Shown: positions 54,421 to 63,266 of the stretch, in pieces
Layout: each line of letters starts with the position of its first letter
Numbering within the stretch: position 1 is the stretch's first letter
Program-made: the position numbers and the translations under genes
Notes under the pieces: generated by a model
Told to the model about the DNA's origin: nothing
The model's database searches: none
What the model saw: only the letters and a program-made list of their open reading frames with translations
NCBI GenBank assembly: GCA_016933335.1
Contig: JAFGBD010000004.1
Span: 1-64,000 of the forward strand
Source: Bacteroidales bacterium
Lineage (GTDB): Bacteria; Bacteroidota; Bacteroidia; Bacteroidales; UBA10428
Direction of reading: 5' to 3'
Length of the DNA: 64,000 nt

Positions 54421-56292
54421 TTGATATCCTTGGTAAAAGACAGAATATACATCCTGTTCTTCATGTTTTGCGCAGTCTTTGCCGTTTGCTTTACAGACTG
54501 TGCCAAGGTTGGAACACCTATGGGAGGGCCTCAGGATAAAATCCCCCCACAGATAGTATCCAGCGAGCCTGCCAATTATAAGAGCAATTTCAGTGACGAC
54601 AGGCTTGAAATCACTTTTGACGAGTTTGTAACCATCAGGAACCTCAGCAGTGAACTGATCGTTTCTCCACCGCTCAAGGAAAGGCCAACCATGAGGATGC
54701 GCGGAAAGGCCTTTATCCTTAACCTGAACAACGAGCTGAGAGACAGCATCACCTATACCTTTAATTTTGGAAGTGCCATCACAGATTTTCATGAAGGCAA
54801 TGTTTTGCTTAATTATGAGTTTGTCGTTTCAACCGGTGATTTTCTGGATTCGCTGTCATTAACGGGCAGGTTGTTGCAGGCCCATGACCTTCAGCCGGGT
54901 AAAGATCCCGCGCTGGTGATGATGTACAGTAACCTGAACGATTCTGCACCATTGCAGGAGATACCCCTTTACCTGGGGAAGACCGGCAAAGAGGGTGATT
55001 TTACCATTAATAACATAAAAACAGGGACATACAGGATCTTTGCATTAAAGGATGTCAACAACAATATGATTTATGATCTTCCCGATGAGTCGATTGCATT
55101 TTCAGATTCTGCTTTTGTTTTTGATCCACGTATTACTGATTTCAGCGAAGACATCATCATCGACACTTCCCGTATTGCCGGTTATGTTGATTCCACCATG
55201 TTTTCAGATTCGCTGTTTGCGACCTTTGTTGTTGACTCAATCACCGGTGACACCATTAATATTCCGCAGAAGCTAAGTTATGCCCTGCATATCAACCTTT
55301 ACCTCTTTAACGAGATGACAACCGTTCAGTATATAACAGATAAGGAAAGGCATACAAGAGAAAAGATATTCATCGCTTTCAACAGGCCTCCGTTTGACAG
55401 TGTAACAATAGAGCCCCTGAGTTTCGGGGATGAGACGCATACATTGCTTAAGGAGGTATCAGCCGGTAACGATTCCATCGTTTTATGGATTACGGATACC
55501 AGTATTGTCGCGATGGATACCCTGTTGCTGAAAGTAAGCTATTCGGTGTATGATTCATTGCATCGTCTGACGCGTACATCTGACACGCTTAATTTAAGGT
55601 TCAGGGAAAGAAAGCCTGAACCTGAAAGAGGCAGGAAATCACGCAAAGACAGGGAAGAAGAAGTACCTGAAACAGAATACCTGGGTCTGCAGCTGAATCT
55701 CGTCCCGAACGGCAGCATGGACCTGAACAGGCTGTTAACCGTTACTTCTCCGCGACCTGTGTTTGACTTTGACAGCAGCAGGATGCATCTTTACAGCGTG
55801 GCAGATTCGGTTGATGTGGAGGAATCTTTTCATCTCCTGCCTGACTCTGCCCGGGTCCGCAGATTTGCTTTCAGGGTGAACTGGAAGGAAGGTATGAAAT
55901 ACCATCTTTACATAGATCCCGGGGCATTTACCGATATTTACGGCATGGCAAATGATACCATAGACATGCATTTTACCACACGTTTCCGTGACTATTACGG
56001 AAAGATCATTCTCAGCCTGGGGGAGAACCAGTCACCTTTTCTGATTCATCTGCTGGATGATAAAGACAAGATTGTTGCCACGGGGTCAGTTACCGGTGGT
56101 GTTAAAACTGTCTTCGATTACCTCTACCCCGGAAATTACAGGTTAAAGGCCATCAGGGACATGAACCGGAACAGCCGGTGGGATACCGGCAAATACCTCG
56201 AAAATATTCAGCCCGAGAAGGTCTGGTTTTATCCCGAAAAAATAGAATTAAGATCCAACTGGGACATAGACCTTTCGTGGGATATTCGCTAG
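54421..56292 (+). CDS. Large lipoprotein with Ig-like (BIG_5-type) domain
   Basis: The 623-residue protein starts at a TTG, with an in-frame TAA directly before it. A second TTG at 54430 is equally possible, and no ATG lies before the signal. The signal peptide ends at a lipobox cysteine (C27, CFTDC). The segment AKVGTPMGGPQDKIPPQIVSSEPAN opens a bacterial Ig-like domain (about 38-125) found at the start of many Bacteroidota lipoproteins. A beta-rich body follows, with a charged linker near 405-425. The role is unknown; an outer-membrane-associated structural or carrier protein is likely. Confidence 0.85.
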   Translation: MISLVKDRIYILFFMFCAVFAVCFTDCAKVGTPMGGPQDKIPPQIVSSEPANYKSNFSDDRLEITFDEFVTIRNLSSELIVSPPLKERPTMRMRGKAFILNLNNELRDSITYTFNFGSAITDFHEGNVLLNYEFVVSTGDFLDSLSLTGRLLQAHDLQPGKDPALVMMYSNLNDSAPLQEIPLYLGKTGKEGDFTINNIKTGTYRIFALKDVNNNMIYDLPDESIAFSDSAFVFDPRITDFSEDIIIDTSRIAGYVDSTMFSDSLFATFVVDSITGDTINIPQKLSYALHINLYLFNEMTTVQYITDKERHTREKIFIAFNRPPFDSVTIEPLSFGDETHTLLKEVSAGNDSIVLWITDTSIVAMDTLLLKVSYSVYDSLHRLTRTSDTLNLRFRERKPEPERGRKSRKDREEEVPETEYLGLQLNLVPNGSMDLNRLLTVTSPRPVFDFDSSRMHLYSVADSVDVEESFHLLPDSARVRRFAFRVNWKEGMKYHLYIDPGAFTDIYGMANDTIDMHFTTRFRDYYGKIILSLGENQSPFLIHLLDDKDKIVATGSVTGGVKTVFDYLYPGNYRLKAIRDMNRNSRWDTGKYLENIQPEKVWFYPEKIELRSNWDIDLSWDIR

Positions 56293-56331
56293 AAAGTACA
56301 ACTGATTCATTGCTTGTCGGGCCCGGGATTT

Positions 56332-58446
56332 TTATCCAACGGCTTTATGGCTCAGGTATTTTTTCATCATTTCAAACAAATCTTTCAGGTTGACCGGTTT
56401 TATTAAGAAGCCGTTAAACAACGACTGAAAGCTTTTCTGCTCTTCATTTTTCGGATAAGAGGCAGATATTGCGATGACCGGGATATTCCTGGTATGATCA
56501 TGTTCCCTGAGAAACCTGGCGGCATCGTAACCGTTTATTTCCGGCATAATAAGATCCATTAATATAAGATCAGGGCGATATTGCATTGCCGCATTGATGG
56601 CCTTTTCCCCGTTTTCAGCCTCAATAAAATCCAGCGGTGAATACTTAAGCACGTCCATAATAAGCCTGCGGGCAGTCTGGTTATCATCACAGATCAGTAT
56701 TTTTGCTTTATCAAACAAGATTGATCTGGGATTAAAAACTGTTTCGTCTGCTGAAATGATCTCCTGCCTTGGAACCTGTATATCTGAAAGCTCTATGGTG
56801 AAGGTACTTCCATGGCCGGGGGTGCTTGTGACGCTTATTGTACCACCCATCATTTCAACCAGCTTCTTTGTAATGGTAAGTCCTAATCCAGTGCCGCCAT
56901 ATATTTTTGTGTTCTGTCCGAGCTGTTGCCTGAATGCTTCAAATATCAGTGCCTGTTGTTCCGGAGGAATACCGATGCCGGAATCCTCAACAGATACGGA
57001 TAAATCCATTTTATCATTACCATCGTGCATTGATACTTTATCCAAAATCAGTTTTATATACCCTTTAGTGGTAAATTTACAGGCATTGCCGATGAGATTA
57101 ACAAGTATCTGCTGCATCCTCACTTCATCAAGCATCAGAATAGCCGGAATATTGCTGTCTTTTTCAACAATAAACGAGAGCCCTTTTTCTTTAATCTTGT
57201 TAATAAACACGTTTTCAACATTTTTAACAAGATTATTAATATTAACCGGAGCCGGTTCAATTCCAAGCTCTCCGGCTTCTATTTTACTCAGGTCGAGAAT
57301 GTCGTTAATGATGTTGAGCAAATTATTTGCATTGTTAAGAATGATATTAACCTGGGAACGTTGGTCTTCATCTTCCACTGAGTGTACAAGCAAATCGGAG
57401 AAACCGATAATTGCATTCAGTGGTGAGCGGATCTCATGCGACATGTGGGAGAGAAATTCACTTTTTGTACGGTTTGCAGTTTCTGCAGCTTCTTTCTCAA
57501 AGCGCATTTTTTCCGCGTGTTTGCGTTCTGAGATATCCCTGAAGTTACATTGCATCACTTTTTTCCTTCCGGCAGTATATACGTTGCTTACTAATTCTAT
57601 ATCAATATAATGTTCCTCCCTGGTTTTTAAGCACAGATTTTCATTTTGAACATACTCTTTCTTTTGCATTTCTTTAAACAGGCTCTTTGTTTCCGCGGGC
57701 TCATCAAAGAAAATTACTTCCCACATTTTTTTCCCTGCTGTTTCCTCCTTTGTAATGCCTAATAAATTTGATAATGATGGATTTATATCATTAATCCTGC
57801 CGGTATTAAAATCCAGGATCAGGATGCCGTCTTTAGCGCTTTCGAACAAACGCCGGTATTGTAATTCGGATGCCTTGATCAGTTCTTCCGCCTTTTTCCG
57901 GTAAGTAATATCTTTATTTATCCCGCGGTACCCTTTGAAGTTTCCTGAATCGTCAAAAACCGGAACACCGTCGGTAAGAAGACAGACCTGGCTGCCGTTC
58001 CTGGTCAGTATCCAGTTTTCCATATCTTTAATGGGTTTCCTCTTACTGGCGATCTTGAGAAATTTCTGGTTTATTCTCTGTGCTTCATTCGGGAGCGATA
58101 AATAATAAAAAGGTTTTCCGATAATTTCTTTGTTGGTATATCCCAGAATATCTTCAACTTTTTCAGAACAATAAATAAACCTGCCATTTTCATTAACTTC
58201 CCATATCCAGTCCGCACTGTTGAACACGATATCCTTAAAACGCTTTTCGGACATACTGAGTTCTTTTGTCCTTTCTTCAACTTTCTGTTCCAGTGTCATG
58301 CTGTATTCTTCAATAATCTCTCTGGACTGGATCAGTTCTGCCTGTGTTCTTCTTAATTTCAGTTCCGTTCTTACGAGAAGTTTTACCTGTTCTTCCAGTG
58401 CCTGGCAATCGGCCCTTAATTTTTCTATTTCAGTTTTATTATCCAT
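56332..58446 (-). CDS. Hybrid histidine kinase with two PAS domains and a receiver
   Basis: From the ATG at 58446 the protein has 704 residues. An N-terminal coiled coil (5-68) leads to a PAS domain with PAC segment (about 70-185) and a second PAS (190-310). The dimerisation domain has the phosphohistidine H337 in SHMSHEIRSPLNA. The ATPase domain has NACKFT, DSGIGIPPE and GGTGLGL. A C-terminal receiver has D631 in LILMDLIMPE and K683. There is no membrane segment, so it is cytoplasmic. It follows two FIST genes by 19 bases and is their probable partner. No output domain is present, so phosphate must pass to another protein. Confidence 0.93.
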   Translation of the reverse strand: MDNKTEIEKLRADCQALEEQVKLLVRTELKLRRTQAELIQSREIIEEYSMTLEQKVEERTKELSMSEKRFKDIVFNSADWIWEVNENGRFIYCSEKVEDILGYTNKEIIGKPFYYLSLPNEAQRINQKFLKIASKRKPIKDMENWILTRNGSQVCLLTDGVPVFDDSGNFKGYRGINKDITYRKKAEELIKASELQYRRLFESAKDGILILDFNTGRINDINPSLSNLLGITKEETAGKKMWEVIFFDEPAETKSLFKEMQKKEYVQNENLCLKTREEHYIDIELVSNVYTAGRKKVMQCNFRDISERKHAEKMRFEKEAAETANRTKSEFLSHMSHEIRSPLNAIIGFSDLLVHSVEDEDQRSQVNIILNNANNLLNIINDILDLSKIEAGELGIEPAPVNINNLVKNVENVFINKIKEKGLSFIVEKDSNIPAILMLDEVRMQQILVNLIGNACKFTTKGYIKLILDKVSMHDGNDKMDLSVSVEDSGIGIPPEQQALIFEAFRQQLGQNTKIYGGTGLGLTITKKLVEMMGGTISVTSTPGHGSTFTIELSDIQVPRQEIISADETVFNPRSILFDKAKILICDDNQTARRLIMDVLKYSPLDFIEAENGEKAINAAMQYRPDLILMDLIMPEINGYDAARFLREHDHTRNIPVIAISASYPKNEEQKSFQSLFNGFLIKPVNLKDLFEMMKKYLSHKAVG

Positions 58447-58465
58447 AGGGCATACCGGTCGTTTT

Positions 58466-59677
58466 TCAATAAATAACACACAGCGAGGCAGTAAAATTGT
58501 GGAAAAAGTTTTTTCGCCCGATAGGACCAATTTCTCCGTATGCATAGAATCCCAGCCACGGAATATTTTTATCAAAAACATCCTGTATCACATCAATACC
58601 CTTTTCCTTTGCCTCTGAACCAAAACATAATTTTCCTCTTGCGGCACAATCAAAATGCAGGACTGCCACCGGCTTCCTGTCCCCCGGATTAGACCTGATT
58701 CTTTCGGCCATTTTTTTTGCATTCAGCGATATTTTATCCGGATCTCTTCTGCCCAGCTGTATATTCGATCCTGTTGGGATCTCCGCCAGCACCTGTATGG
58801 AACCGTCAGGATTTTTAAGGGCCGGTGCGCGAACAATATGTGTGTCGTAGTTTGTGGCAAGCTGCTTTGGCAGCCTTTCACAAAGGCAGAGGGTACCGGC
58901 AAGCTCTGCAGTGAGATCGGTGGCATTTTCGGGCAGGTAGGTTTTAAAGAATGCCCATGCAGATTCATTGTTTATTTCAATGATTCTGTTTGCTTCCGCC
59001 CTGGTAACTGTTTTTTCTGTACCAATTGGTGTGCATCCGTGGCTGATTGCCGTTTCTATTGCGGCTTCCCCGGAAATCATGATACAGGAGACACTATCGC
59101 TGAAAACCTGATCATTGTAAAACTGGTATGTTTTAAAGGCATTCAGGCTTTCACTGGCGCATCCCCCGCTAAACAAAACGGGCTCTTTAATATTGCTTTC
59201 AATGCCGGAAAATAATGCGCTTGAATTAACCGTAAGGCCGTCGGGGAACATGACAAGAAGAAGGGGGGGGTCAGGTTGTGAATGTATCTTTTTTGCTATT
59301 TCACCCCCGGCTTTTTTTGAATTTTCTTTCAGATCATGTGCAATAAAATTTTGAAACCTGATCTTCTCCGAAGAAAAGACCATTAAAGCTGCTGTACTTT
59401 CGCCTTTTACCAGTCCCGATTCGGTATAATATCCTTCTCCGGAAGGTCCCGTCTGTGTAATTACCCCTGATGCAGAGCATCCGCTTAAAGGTGCCTCGCC
59501 GGTTACAGATCTCACTCCTTTCAGCAGCTTATTATGATCATAATCGGCTGTGGCGAATAATAAAACAAAATCACAGGTGTTAATCCCTGCATTACTTAGT
59601 GCAGTCCGGGCTGCTTCAACTCCTGCCATGAAAGGATCGGCTTGTTTGCTTTCTCCGACTCCTACTTTTGTTCCCAT
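58466..59677 (-). CDS. FIST-domain sensor protein, copy A
   Basis: The 403-residue protein has FIST_N (about 1-215) and FIST_C (about 225-395) domains. Motifs include VGVGESKQADPF, GCSASGVITQTGPSGEG, ISHGCTPIGTEKTVT with H213, and the late VLHFDCAARGKLCFG and PWLGFYAYGEIGP. FIST proteins bind small ligands; one group, NosP, binds heme and senses nitric oxide and is encoded next to a histidine kinase. Whether H213 is a heme ligand is not known. A strong ribosome binding site precedes the start. Confidence 0.88.
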   Translation of the reverse strand: MGTKVGVGESKQADPFMAGVEAARTALSNAGINTCDFVLLFATADYDHNKLLKGVRSVTGEAPLSGCSASGVITQTGPSGEGYYTESGLVKGESTAALMVFSSEKIRFQNFIAHDLKENSKKAGGEIAKKIHSQPDPPLLLVMFPDGLTVNSSALFSGIESNIKEPVLFSGGCASESLNAFKTYQFYNDQVFSDSVSCIMISGEAAIETAISHGCTPIGTEKTVTRAEANRIIEINNESAWAFFKTYLPENATDLTAELAGTLCLCERLPKQLATNYDTHIVRAPALKNPDGSIQVLAEIPTGSNIQLGRRDPDKISLNAKKMAERIRSNPGDRKPVAVLHFDCAARGKLCFGSEAKEKGIDVIQDVFDKNIPWLGFYAYGEIGPIGRKNFFHNFTASLCVIY

Positions 59678-59680
59678 GGT

Positions 59681-59689
59681 ATCCTCCTT
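59681..59689 (-). promoter_or_regulatory. Strong Shine-Dalgarno of FIST copy A
   Basis: The minus strand reads AAGGAGGAT three bases before the ATG at 59677. It is a near-perfect anti-16S match, unusual in Bacteroidota, and hints at high expression of this FIST copy. Confidence 0.65.
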
Positions 59690-59845
59690 GTTTCCGTGTT
59701 TCGTATTACGTGGTTCCTGTTTCAGGTCTGTCTGTAAAGGTTTGAAACTGTTTTTTTTCCTGCATAAGGGTCAATTTCTCTTCATTGCCGGAGATCTTTA
59801 AACAGGTTAACTTTATAAACAGGAATTATGAATTGTTCTTATCGA

Positions 59846-61063
59846 TTACTTATGTATCACACATAGAACAGCTGTTTGATTATGGAAATAATTTTTATCC
59901 TTTATGGGAGATATTTCACCATAGGAATAAAATCCTAACCAGGGAATATCTTTGCCCAGGACATCCTGCATCACATTTATACCCTTTATTTTAACATCGT
60001 TGCCAAAGAACATCTTCCCCCTTGCCGAGCAATCAATATGAAGAACAGCAAAAGGTTTTTTATTCCCAAGCCTGGCTTTGATTCTTTCAGCCACCTTTTT
60101 GGCATTCATGGAGATTTTATCAGCATCTCTTCTTATCAGCTGAACATTTGTGCCTCCGTCTATTTCAGTAGCGAAGTTCAGGGAGCCGTCGGGGTTCTGG
60201 CTTACAGGTGCACGGATAATATATTTATCATATTCTGTGGTCAGGTCCTCAGGTAGTTTCTCACCAAGACCGATAAAAGTATTTATTTCATTGTTGAACT
60301 CTTTCAGATCAGGATCGAGGTATTGTTTAAAGAAACTCCATACAGGCTCATGGTTAATCTCATAAACTGTATTACTCTTTCTTCTGGTAACAGTTTTTTC
60401 AAGTCCTATGGGATAGCATCCGTGACTTACGCCAAGCTCGATTTCAGCATTCCCTGATATCAATACACATGAAGCGGCATCGGATAATACATGATCGTTG
60501 TGATATTGATAAGTATTCCCGTAGGTAAAGTCATCAGCTGCCAATCCTCCGCAAAACAAGAGAGGCTTCTGCACAACGGCATCTATCCCGTGAAAAAACT
60601 CCCTGACATTTACGGTTAAACCGTCAAGATACATCATCAGTACGAGTGGCTTCTCAATGTTGTCATTTACTATTTTTTTCCCTATTTCTTTACCTGCTTT
60701 TTCCGAATCATTTTTCAGTTCTCTGCCGGCATAGTTGACAAATTTTATCTCATCCGAAGCAACAACCATCACTCCTGCTGCATCTATTCCCTTTTTAGTC
60801 CCTGCCTGCGTAAAAATCACTTCTCCTTCAGGGCCGGCCTGGGTTATTATTCCTTCTCCCGAACATCCGCTCAAAGGCGCATCACCGGTGACTGATCGCA
60901 CGCCCATCAGCAACTCCGGCTGGTTATAACCTGCCGTGGCATGTAAAAACACAAAATCACAGTTTTCAATTCCTGCCCTGTTTAATGCAATACGCGCAGC
61001 TTCAGCTCCTGCTTCAAAAGAATCTGTTTTTTTGCTTTCTCCAACACCAACTTTCGTTCCCAT
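59846..61063 (-). CDS. FIST-domain sensor protein, copy B
   Basis: The 405-residue paralogue of the gene at 58466 is alike over its full length. It shares the start MGTKVGVGES, SVTGDAPLSGCSGEGIITQAGPEGE, GVSHGCYPIGLEKTVT with H214, and VLHIDCSARGKMFFG. The two are separated by 168 bases and read in the same direction, then the hybrid kinase. Having both in one cluster suggests that two ligands or two concentration ranges feed one kinase. Copy B lies first in the transcript. Confidence 0.88.
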   Translation of the reverse strand: MGTKVGVGESKKTDSFEAGAEAARIALNRAGIENCDFVFLHATAGYNQPELLMGVRSVTGDAPLSGCSGEGIITQAGPEGEVIFTQAGTKKGIDAAGVMVVASDEIKFVNYAGRELKNDSEKAGKEIGKKIVNDNIEKPLVLMMYLDGLTVNVREFFHGIDAVVQKPLLFCGGLAADDFTYGNTYQYHNDHVLSDAASCVLISGNAEIELGVSHGCYPIGLEKTVTRRKSNTVYEINHEPVWSFFKQYLDPDLKEFNNEINTFIGLGEKLPEDLTTEYDKYIIRAPVSQNPDGSLNFATEIDGGTNVQLIRRDADKISMNAKKVAERIKARLGNKKPFAVLHIDCSARGKMFFGNDVKIKGINVMQDVLGKDIPWLGFYSYGEISPIKDKNYFHNQTAVLCVIHK

Positions 61064-61153
61064 AATGAGATATCTTAAGTCTCTCTAAACAGACTATAAC
61101 AAGTTACTCATTTTTTATGACATTTTTATCATAAAATTTTCAAATAAAAAGTC

Positions 61154-61861
61154 TTAAATGCCATATTTTGCCACAGCCAGTGTAGCGATGCTGACCGTTG
61201 TTCCCTGCAGTTTAAGTATTTCCGAGGCGCAGGCTTCGAGGGTTGATCCTGTGGTTACCACGTCATCGACCAGAAGTATGTGCCTGCCGGCCAGAAGATG
61301 TGGTTTTGTTACGCGGAATATTCCTTCCACGTTTTCCCATCTTTCGTATCTCGGCCGGTTAACCTGTGAACCGGAATAACGGATTCTGGCCAGGGCTCTG
61401 GTTACTGTTTTTTTGTCCATGCTTTCAGCCATCCCCCTGGCAATGATCTCGCTCTGGTTAAATCCCCTGTTCCTTTGCTTTTTAGGGTGAAGGGGAACCG
61501 GAACAATGATATTTGTTTCCGAAACAGAGGATTTTGCCAGCTCAGAACCAAATATTTTACCCAGTTCCAGTCCGATGTGCTGTTTACCGTCATATTTCAG
61601 ATGATGGATGATATTCTGGTATTTGCTGTCTTTCAGATAGTAGAACCAGGAGGTGCAATACATCACCGGCACCCTCCCCCAGAACAGTTCCGCCACCATG
61701 TTGTTTTTCAGATCCTTAAAACGGGTTAACGGAAAGTCATACAGGCAGCTGGTGCATATCACCTTTTCCTGTTCGTAAAGGTTTGCTCCGCATGCGGCGC
61801 AAAGCCGGGGGAAAATCAGGCCTGTAAAATCGGTGAGTGCTCTGTAAACCCTGTTCAGCAA
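61154..61861 (-). CDS. comF: ComF family phosphoribosyltransferase-like protein
   Basis: The 235-residue protein has an N-terminal zinc-ribbon-like segment with CAACGANL and ICTSC cysteines. A type I phosphoribosyltransferase fold follows, with IVPVPLHPKKQRNRGFNQSE and the PRPP loop LLVDDVVTTGST. ComF homologues act in DNA uptake or recombination in several bacteria. It follows the OsmC-like gene by nine bases. Confidence 0.92.
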   Translation of the reverse strand: MLNRVYRALTDFTGLIFPRLCAACGANLYEQEKVICTSCLYDFPLTRFKDLKNNMVAELFWGRVPVMYCTSWFYYLKDSKYQNIIHHLKYDGKQHIGLELGKIFGSELAKSSVSETNIIVPVPLHPKKQRNRGFNQSEIIARGMAESMDKKTVTRALARIRYSGSQVNRPRYERWENVEGIFRVTKPHLLAGRHILLVDDVVTTGSTLEACASEILKLQGTTVSIATLAVAKYGI

Positions 61862-61870
61862 GACCGGGAA

Positions 61871-62284
61871 TTATAAAATCCTGATTTCGTGTGTCAGTCT
61901 CATGGCCTTTTTGTATGAAACACTGACACCGCAATAGTTCTCCTGTGACAACTGCACGGCTCTTTCGAGCTTATCCATTGGCAGATCTATGCCTTTGAAC
62001 TCATAGATCATATGCATTGCCGTAAAATGTTTCGGGTGTTCTTCTGTAAGATCGCCTTCAATTTTAACATGGAAATCCTCCACCTGGATTCTCATCTTGT
62101 TCAGGATGGATATGACGTCCATGGCAGTGCAACCGGCGAGCGCGACCATCATCAACGGTTTTGGAGGCGGGCCCTGGTCTGTTCCGCCAACCTCCTCCTT
62201 TGCATCAACGATGATTTGATGTCCGTTAACCTCGGTTTCAAAAGCCATCTTATCACGCCATTTTAAATCAATCGATTCTTTCAT
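61871..62284 (-). CDS. OsmC family protein
   Basis: The 137-residue protein belongs to the OsmC/Ohr family. It shows the first reactive cysteine in MVALAGCTAMDVISIL (C52) and the second in LSQENYCGVSVSYKKA (C118). The sequence TDQGPPPKPLMMVAL matches the YhfA-like group. OsmC proteins reduce organic or fatty-acid hydroperoxides by a dithiol. It is divergent from the Crp/Fnr gene across 136 bases, and comF follows in the same operon. Confidence 0.9.
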   Translation of the reverse strand: MKESIDLKWRDKMAFETEVNGHQIIVDAKEEVGGTDQGPPPKPLMMVALAGCTAMDVISILNKMRIQVEDFHVKIEGDLTEEHPKHFTAMHMIYEFKGIDLPMDKLERAVQLSQENYCGVSVSYKKAMRLTHEIRIL

Positions 62285-62420
62285 GTCAGAATATTATAGC
62301 AGGAATGTTTAACATGTATACAGGAATATTGTTTAAAGATAAAAGTAATAATTCTATACTTTCGAAATTACATTATATTTAATATCTTTATTTTTTTAGT
62401 ATAAACAAATTCAGGTTATT

Positions 62421-63128
62421 ATGATAAACAAAACCTTTGCCACTTTAAAAAACATGAATTTGATTGACGCCAATTCGATATTCAGGCATCTCACTGATGA
62501 AGAGCTGGCACAGATACCCATCGACCAGGATCCTGAATACTATAAAAGGGGGACCATCATTTATGAAGAAGGGAGCAGGATACCGGGATTTTTCTGTGTT
62601 CAGAAAGGTATTATCAAGATATATAAAACAGGATTTGACGGGAAGGAACAGATCATCCGGTTTGCCAAGAAAGGTGATATCATGGGATTCAGATCCACCC
62701 TGGCCAGGGAACGTGCTTGCACAACTGCCAAAGTCATTGAAGATGCTGCCATTATCCAGGTCAGTGCCGACATGGTTATTCACCTGGTCAAGACAAACGG
62801 TGAATTTGCATATGATCTTCTCCGCATAGCCTGCAAAGAGCTGGGCGAAGCCAATGATTACATTACCGATATCGCACAAAAGACCGTAAGGGAAAGGCTG
62901 GCGGAGGTGCTCATTCATCTGCGGAAAGAGTTTGATCTGGATAATGAAAAATTCCTGAGGATATCACTCACCCGCGAGGAGCTTGCCAATATTGTCGGCA
63001 CTGCAACTGAATCGGTCATTCGTTTGTTGTCTGAATTCAAACAGGACAAGCTCATAGAACTGCATGGCAGGCGGATCAGGATACTCGACGAGAAACAGCT
63101 GATCAAGGTTGGAAACATTCACGACTAA
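62421..63128 (+). CDS. Crp/Fnr family transcriptional regulator
   Basis: The 235-residue protein has a cyclic-nucleotide-binding-like beta-barrel (about 25-140, with YYKRGTIIYEEGS and KGDIMGF), a dimer helix (about 140-165) and a winged helix-turn-helix (LTREELANIVGTATESVIRLLSEFKQDKLI). There is no cysteine cluster for an Fe-S centre like that of Fnr. The effector is unknown. It is divergent from the OsmC-like gene, so a peroxide or redox-linked role is possible. A near-consensus -7 element (TATCTTTA) lies near 62383. Confidence 0.92.
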   Translation: MINKTFATLKNMNLIDANSIFRHLTDEELAQIPIDQDPEYYKRGTIIYEEGSRIPGFFCVQKGIIKIYKTGFDGKEQIIRFAKKGDIMGFRSTLARERACTTAKVIEDAAIIQVSADMVIHLVKTNGEFAYDLLRIACKELGEANDYITDIAQKTVRERLAEVLIHLRKEFDLDNEKFLRISLTREELANIVGTATESVIRLLSEFKQDKLIELHGRRIRILDEKQLIKVGNIHD

Positions 63129-63266
63129 GCCTGTTATTCCTGATGAACACTTATCCGGCGGTTTTGTTATATGATATCCTGAAATTCAGGTATATCATTT
63201 TTTAAGAAAGTTAACGGTGATGGTGGGGAAAAAGTATTTCTTCAATTCAGATACAATTTATATTTT

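Noticed and set aside
56594..57610. Long open frame of 338 codons on the plus strand
   Set aside because: It lies antisense inside the hybrid kinase, whose motifs are all intact. It is rich in Ser, Leu and Ile and lacks any recognisable motif.
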